From: Actinobacteria bacterium UBA5176
GTDB taxonomy: Bacteria > Actinomycetota > UBA4738
Direction of reading: 5' to 3'
Assembly: GCA_002413305.1 (NCBI GenBank)
Contig: DHWS01000017.1
Location: 1-6,700 of the forward strand
DNA: 6,700 bases
In this document: piece by piece, positions 4,780 to 6,700 of the stretch
How the letters are laid out: each line of letters starts with the position of its first letter
How positions within the stretch are numbered: the first letter of the stretch is position 1
Notes under the pieces: model-generated
Seen by the model: the letters and a program-made list of their open reading frames with translations, nothing else
The model's database searches: none
Told to the model about the DNA's origin: nothing
Position numbers and translations under genes: made by a program

Positions 4780-6100
4780 CGGGAGGCGGGCGGGACGGGA
4801 AGAGGAACCCGCCGGCCGCGCCCCCGACCACGCCCCAGATCGCGGCCAGGGCGACCCCGGTGACCATACGGGGACCGAACCAGAAGCTGGCCCCCGGAGC
4901 TCCCCTCGCGCCGGTCGTCGACAGCACCACCGAGGCCAGCACGAACACCCCTCCGACGAGCACCGCGAACAGGATCCCCGCCAGGGCGCCCACGCCGGCG
5001 CCGTCCACCCGGGTCGCCGTCTCCGCCCGGTGGGCGGCGATCCAGCCACCGAGCAGCACGGCCACCGCCGGCACGAGCAGGAACGCCAGATAGCCCGCCG
5101 GGGCGGGCGAACCGAGCGCGCCCGGCGGTCCCGAGCGGGCGTGGTCCAGCCCCCCGGCCAGGGTCGCCAGCGCGGACCCGGAGGGCAGTTTCGACAACGA
5201 GAGCAGGCACGCGTGGGAGCCTGCCACGCCGAAGCCGCCGCCGACGCATCCCCCCATGGCGGCCGCCAGCACCCACGCCGCGAGGTTCGGCACCACCAGC
5301 AGGTTCAGGCCCACCAGGACCGACCCCCGGGCGGCTCCCCGGACGAACGCGGCCCGGAAGTAGGCGGCGGTGGCGTGGGGCGTCACCGCCGCGAGCACGA
5401 GGAGGCCGGCGAACGCCAGCGCCAGACCGGCGGCCAGCATCCACCAGGCCCCGGCGAGCGCCCCGCGAACCGGCGATGCGGTCTCAGCCGACCGCTCACG
5501 GGGAGCGGCGCTCAGGCCGCCCGCGCACCCGAACGCCACCGCCAGCGCGAGGGGCCAGAGCACGCCGCCCACAACGGAGGGCCGAACCGACACGAAGCCC
5601 GGCGCGATCCGGGCCGCCCCCGGGACCGCCACCAGCGCGCCGGCCGGGAGCTTCGACCCGAAGGCGGCCAGGAGGGAGACGGCCGCGTACGGCGGGGCGA
5701 CCTTCGCGCCCTGGAGCGCGCACGCCCACGCCCGCGCGTCGCCGGCACGGCGGGCGACCCCCCGCCCGGCCCACACGAGGAGCCCGCCGACCACGGCCGT
5801 CCCCAGCATCGGGGCGAACCCCAGCGTGAAGCTCCCGGCCGCCGTGTCCGTCCGGTACCGGAACAACAGGTCGGTATGGTGGAACCAGGCGAACAGCAAC
5901 CCTCCCGCCCGGGCGACGTCGAGCACGGATGCGGTTCGGCGTCCGGCCAGGTACGCGGCGAACACCACGGTCTCCGCCAGCGCACCCCCGGCCAGGGCGA
6001 CCACCACGGCCCGCACTGCCGCCCCACCCCACCCGTTGAGGAAGCGGCGGCGTGCCCGATCCTGGGACCGGGGCAAGGCGTTCGAGCCGTGGTCGCCCAC
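4745..6100 (-). CDS. Polytopic membrane protein, unknown function
   Basis: About 451 residues if the GTG at 6100 is used. This GTG lies 5 bases after the stop of the upstream DUF3352-like gene, with GAAGG just before it; TTG at 6076 is an alternative. A longer open frame runs up to 6520 but its extra part is an Arg/Gly/Pro-rich shadow of the upstream gene and is rejected. Seen: roughly nine or ten hydrophobic segments, e.g. AAVRAVVVALAGGALAETVV near the N-terminus, WMLAAGLALAFAGLLVLAAV mid-protein and ALAGILFAVLVGGVFVLASV near the end, followed by a short Pro/Ser-rich tail. No ATPase, transporter signature or catalytic motif is evident. A loose resemblance to actinobacterial DUF6350 membrane proteins (a segment like FTLGFAPMLG, and PNLAAW before a Gly-rich stretch) is noted but not relied on. 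Near-overlap with the upstream gene implies co-translation with it. Confidence 0.75.
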   Translation of the reverse strand: MGDHGSNALPRSQDRARRRFLNGWGGAAVRAVVVALAGGALAETVVFAAYLAGRRTASVLDVARAGGLLFAWFHHTDLLFRYRTDTAAGSFTLGFAPMLGTAVVGGLLVWAGRGVARRAGDARAWACALQGAKVAPPYAAVSLLAAFGSKLPAGALVAVPGAARIAPGFVSVRPSVVGGVLWPLALAVAFGCAGGLSAAPRERSAETASPVRGALAGAWWMLAAGLALAFAGLLVLAAVTPHATAAYFRAAFVRGAARGSVLVGLNLLVVPNLAAWVLAAAMGGCVGGGFGVAGSHACLLSLSKLPSGSALATLAGGLDHARSGPPGALGSPAPAGYLAFLLVPAVAVLLGGWIAAHRAETATRVDGAGVGALAGILFAVLVGGVFVLASVVLSTTGARGAPGASFWFGPRMVTGVALAAIWGVVGGAAGGFLFPSRPPPVSAGSTPSPPV

Positions 6101-6105
6101 GGCCT

Positions 6106-6700
6106 TCAGTGGATCGAGACGAAGATCCGTATGCCCACGTCGTTCGAGCCGCTGGTCCCCGACAGGATGAACGACGTGATCGGACGGAGGTTCGGGCCCG
6201 GCCCGCCCGCCGCGTCGAAGCTCGCCAGGGCCGCGGGCGAGAGCTGCCCGCGGACCGCGTTCAGGACGGATTCGACGTCGAGATACAGGAGCGCGCCGGC
6301 CTGGTCCCGAGAATCGGATGCGGCCGCCGTGAAGTTCGCGGAGTCCGCCAGCTTCGGCGCCCCGAGGTGCGTGTCGATCAGCCGCTGCACCTGGTTCGGC
6401 GTGCTGGCCACGATGGCCATCCCCCCGGTCACGGCGTAGGAGGGCGCGATGCCCTGCTTCGCCAGGTCCGCGGAGACGAAGGTGCCCACCGGGGTCCCCT
6501 TGTAGGTCGAGGTCTGCCACGAACCGGCGGTGCCCGAAGAGCCGGGAACGACCTTCGCCGCCACCCGGTCCAGGAACTGCCGGAGTCCTGCCTCGTCGTC
6601 CGTCGCCGCCAGGAAGGCGATACCCGGGAACGAGCTCGAAGAGACGCCGGGACCCACCACGAAACCGCCGTCGCCCGTGAGGTGCGACAGCGGGCCATTC
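6106..6700 (-). CDS. DUF3352-like protein, C-terminal 197 residues (N-terminus outside window)
   Basis: The frame is open from the right edge to TGA at 6108-6106, so only the C-terminal part is present. A GTG at 6660 is not the start, since the frame continues upstream with matching character. Recognised by its pattern rather than by a catalytic motif: LTGDGGFVVGP near the visible start, then FLAATDDEAGLRQFLDRVAA, a YKGTPVG strand, GGMAIVASTPNQVQRLID, and a helix-rich end. This is the arrangement of DUF3352 proteins, which are exported or membrane-anchored with two related alpha/beta halves; their function is not established. It is the first visible gene of a pair with the membrane protein that starts 5 bases later. 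The family call is moderately sure; the export signal would lie outside the window. Confidence 0.72.
   Translation of the reverse strand, partial: NGPLSHLTGDGGFVVGPGVSSSSFPGIAFLAATDDEAGLRQFLDRVAAKVVPGSSGTAGSWQTSTYKGTPVGTFVSADLAKQGIAPSYAVTGGMAIVASTPNQVQRLIDTHLGAPKLADSANFTAAASDSRDQAGALLYLDVESVLNAVRGQLSPAALASFDAAGGPGPNLRPITSFILSGTSGSNDVGIRIFVSIH

Noticed and set aside
4785..4813. GGCGGG/CCCGCC hairpin after the zinc-finger gene as a terminator
   Set aside because: The stem is only six bases, has no T-tract, and lies within the coding end of the opposite gene; such pairs are expected by chance at this GC content.
5030..6439. 469-codon plus-strand frame opposite the membrane protein and DUF3352-like genes
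   Set aside because: Its translation is dominated by Arg, Gly, Pro and Glu with no recognisable domain, as expected for antisense GC-rich DNA; the minus strand gives coherent membrane segments.
6101..6520. N-terminal extension of the membrane protein to 6520
   Set aside because: This part is an Arg/Gly/Pro-rich shadow overlapping the DUF3352-like gene in another frame, and hydrophobic character begins only after about 6040. GTG at 6100 gives a coherent protein.
1..6700. CRISPR array, tRNA or rRNA genes, insertion sequence, attachment site
   Set aside because: No short regularly spaced repeats, no cloverleaf-like sequence, no transposase or integrase frame and no terminal inverted repeats were seen; the only sizeable repeat is the 169-bp block within the paralogous halogenases.

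Overview
The window is high-GC DNA (spot counts: about 60% in the first halogenase gene, 67% in the second, 70% in the first gene, 80% in the right-hand membrane-protein gene). The gene set (AHSA1-type SRPBCC protein, STAS anti-anti-sigma protein, zinc-binding membrane protein, DUF3352-like protein) and the GTG/TTG starts suggest a soil-type actinobacterium. This is an inference; there is no rRNA or marker gene to fix the taxon.

Layout. 16-537 (+) is an AHSA1/SRPBCC protein whose ATGA start suggests an upstream gene ending just outside the window. It ends at a strong hairpin terminator (553-594), which also separates it from a convergent minus-strand cluster. Read in the direction of transcription, that cluster is: halogenase B (3872-2514), halogenase A (2430-1075), then a small STAS-domain protein (944-621) that has its own recognisable promoter overlapped by an inverted repeat. 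A 244-bp divergent intergenic region (3873-4116) separates halogenase B from a plus-strand gene (4117-4779) for a zinc-finger membrane protein. That gene runs tail to tail, with a 35-bp overlap, into a minus-strand polytopic membrane protein (6100-4745). The latter follows, with a 5-nt gap, a DUF3352-like protein whose N-terminus lies beyond the right edge.

The centre of interest is the halogenase pair. Both closely resemble PltA, the FADH2-dependent halogenase of pyoluteorin biosynthesis. They keep the FAD-binding GGGPAG motif, a lysine aligned with the PltA catalytic Lys73, the halogenase WxWxIP signature and the GDAARFVDPIFS motif. They are tandem paralogues, roughly three-quarters identical by eye, yet share a 169-bp stretch with no nucleotide difference, a strong sign of recent gene conversion. 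No carrier protein, adenylation enzyme, prolyl dehydrogenase or flavin reductase is visible in the window, so the pair looks like an orphan halogenation island whose substrate and partners are encoded elsewhere or are of a different kind. A plausible but untested reading is that they halogenate a pyrrole- or phenol-like substrate at successive positions, or two related substrates.
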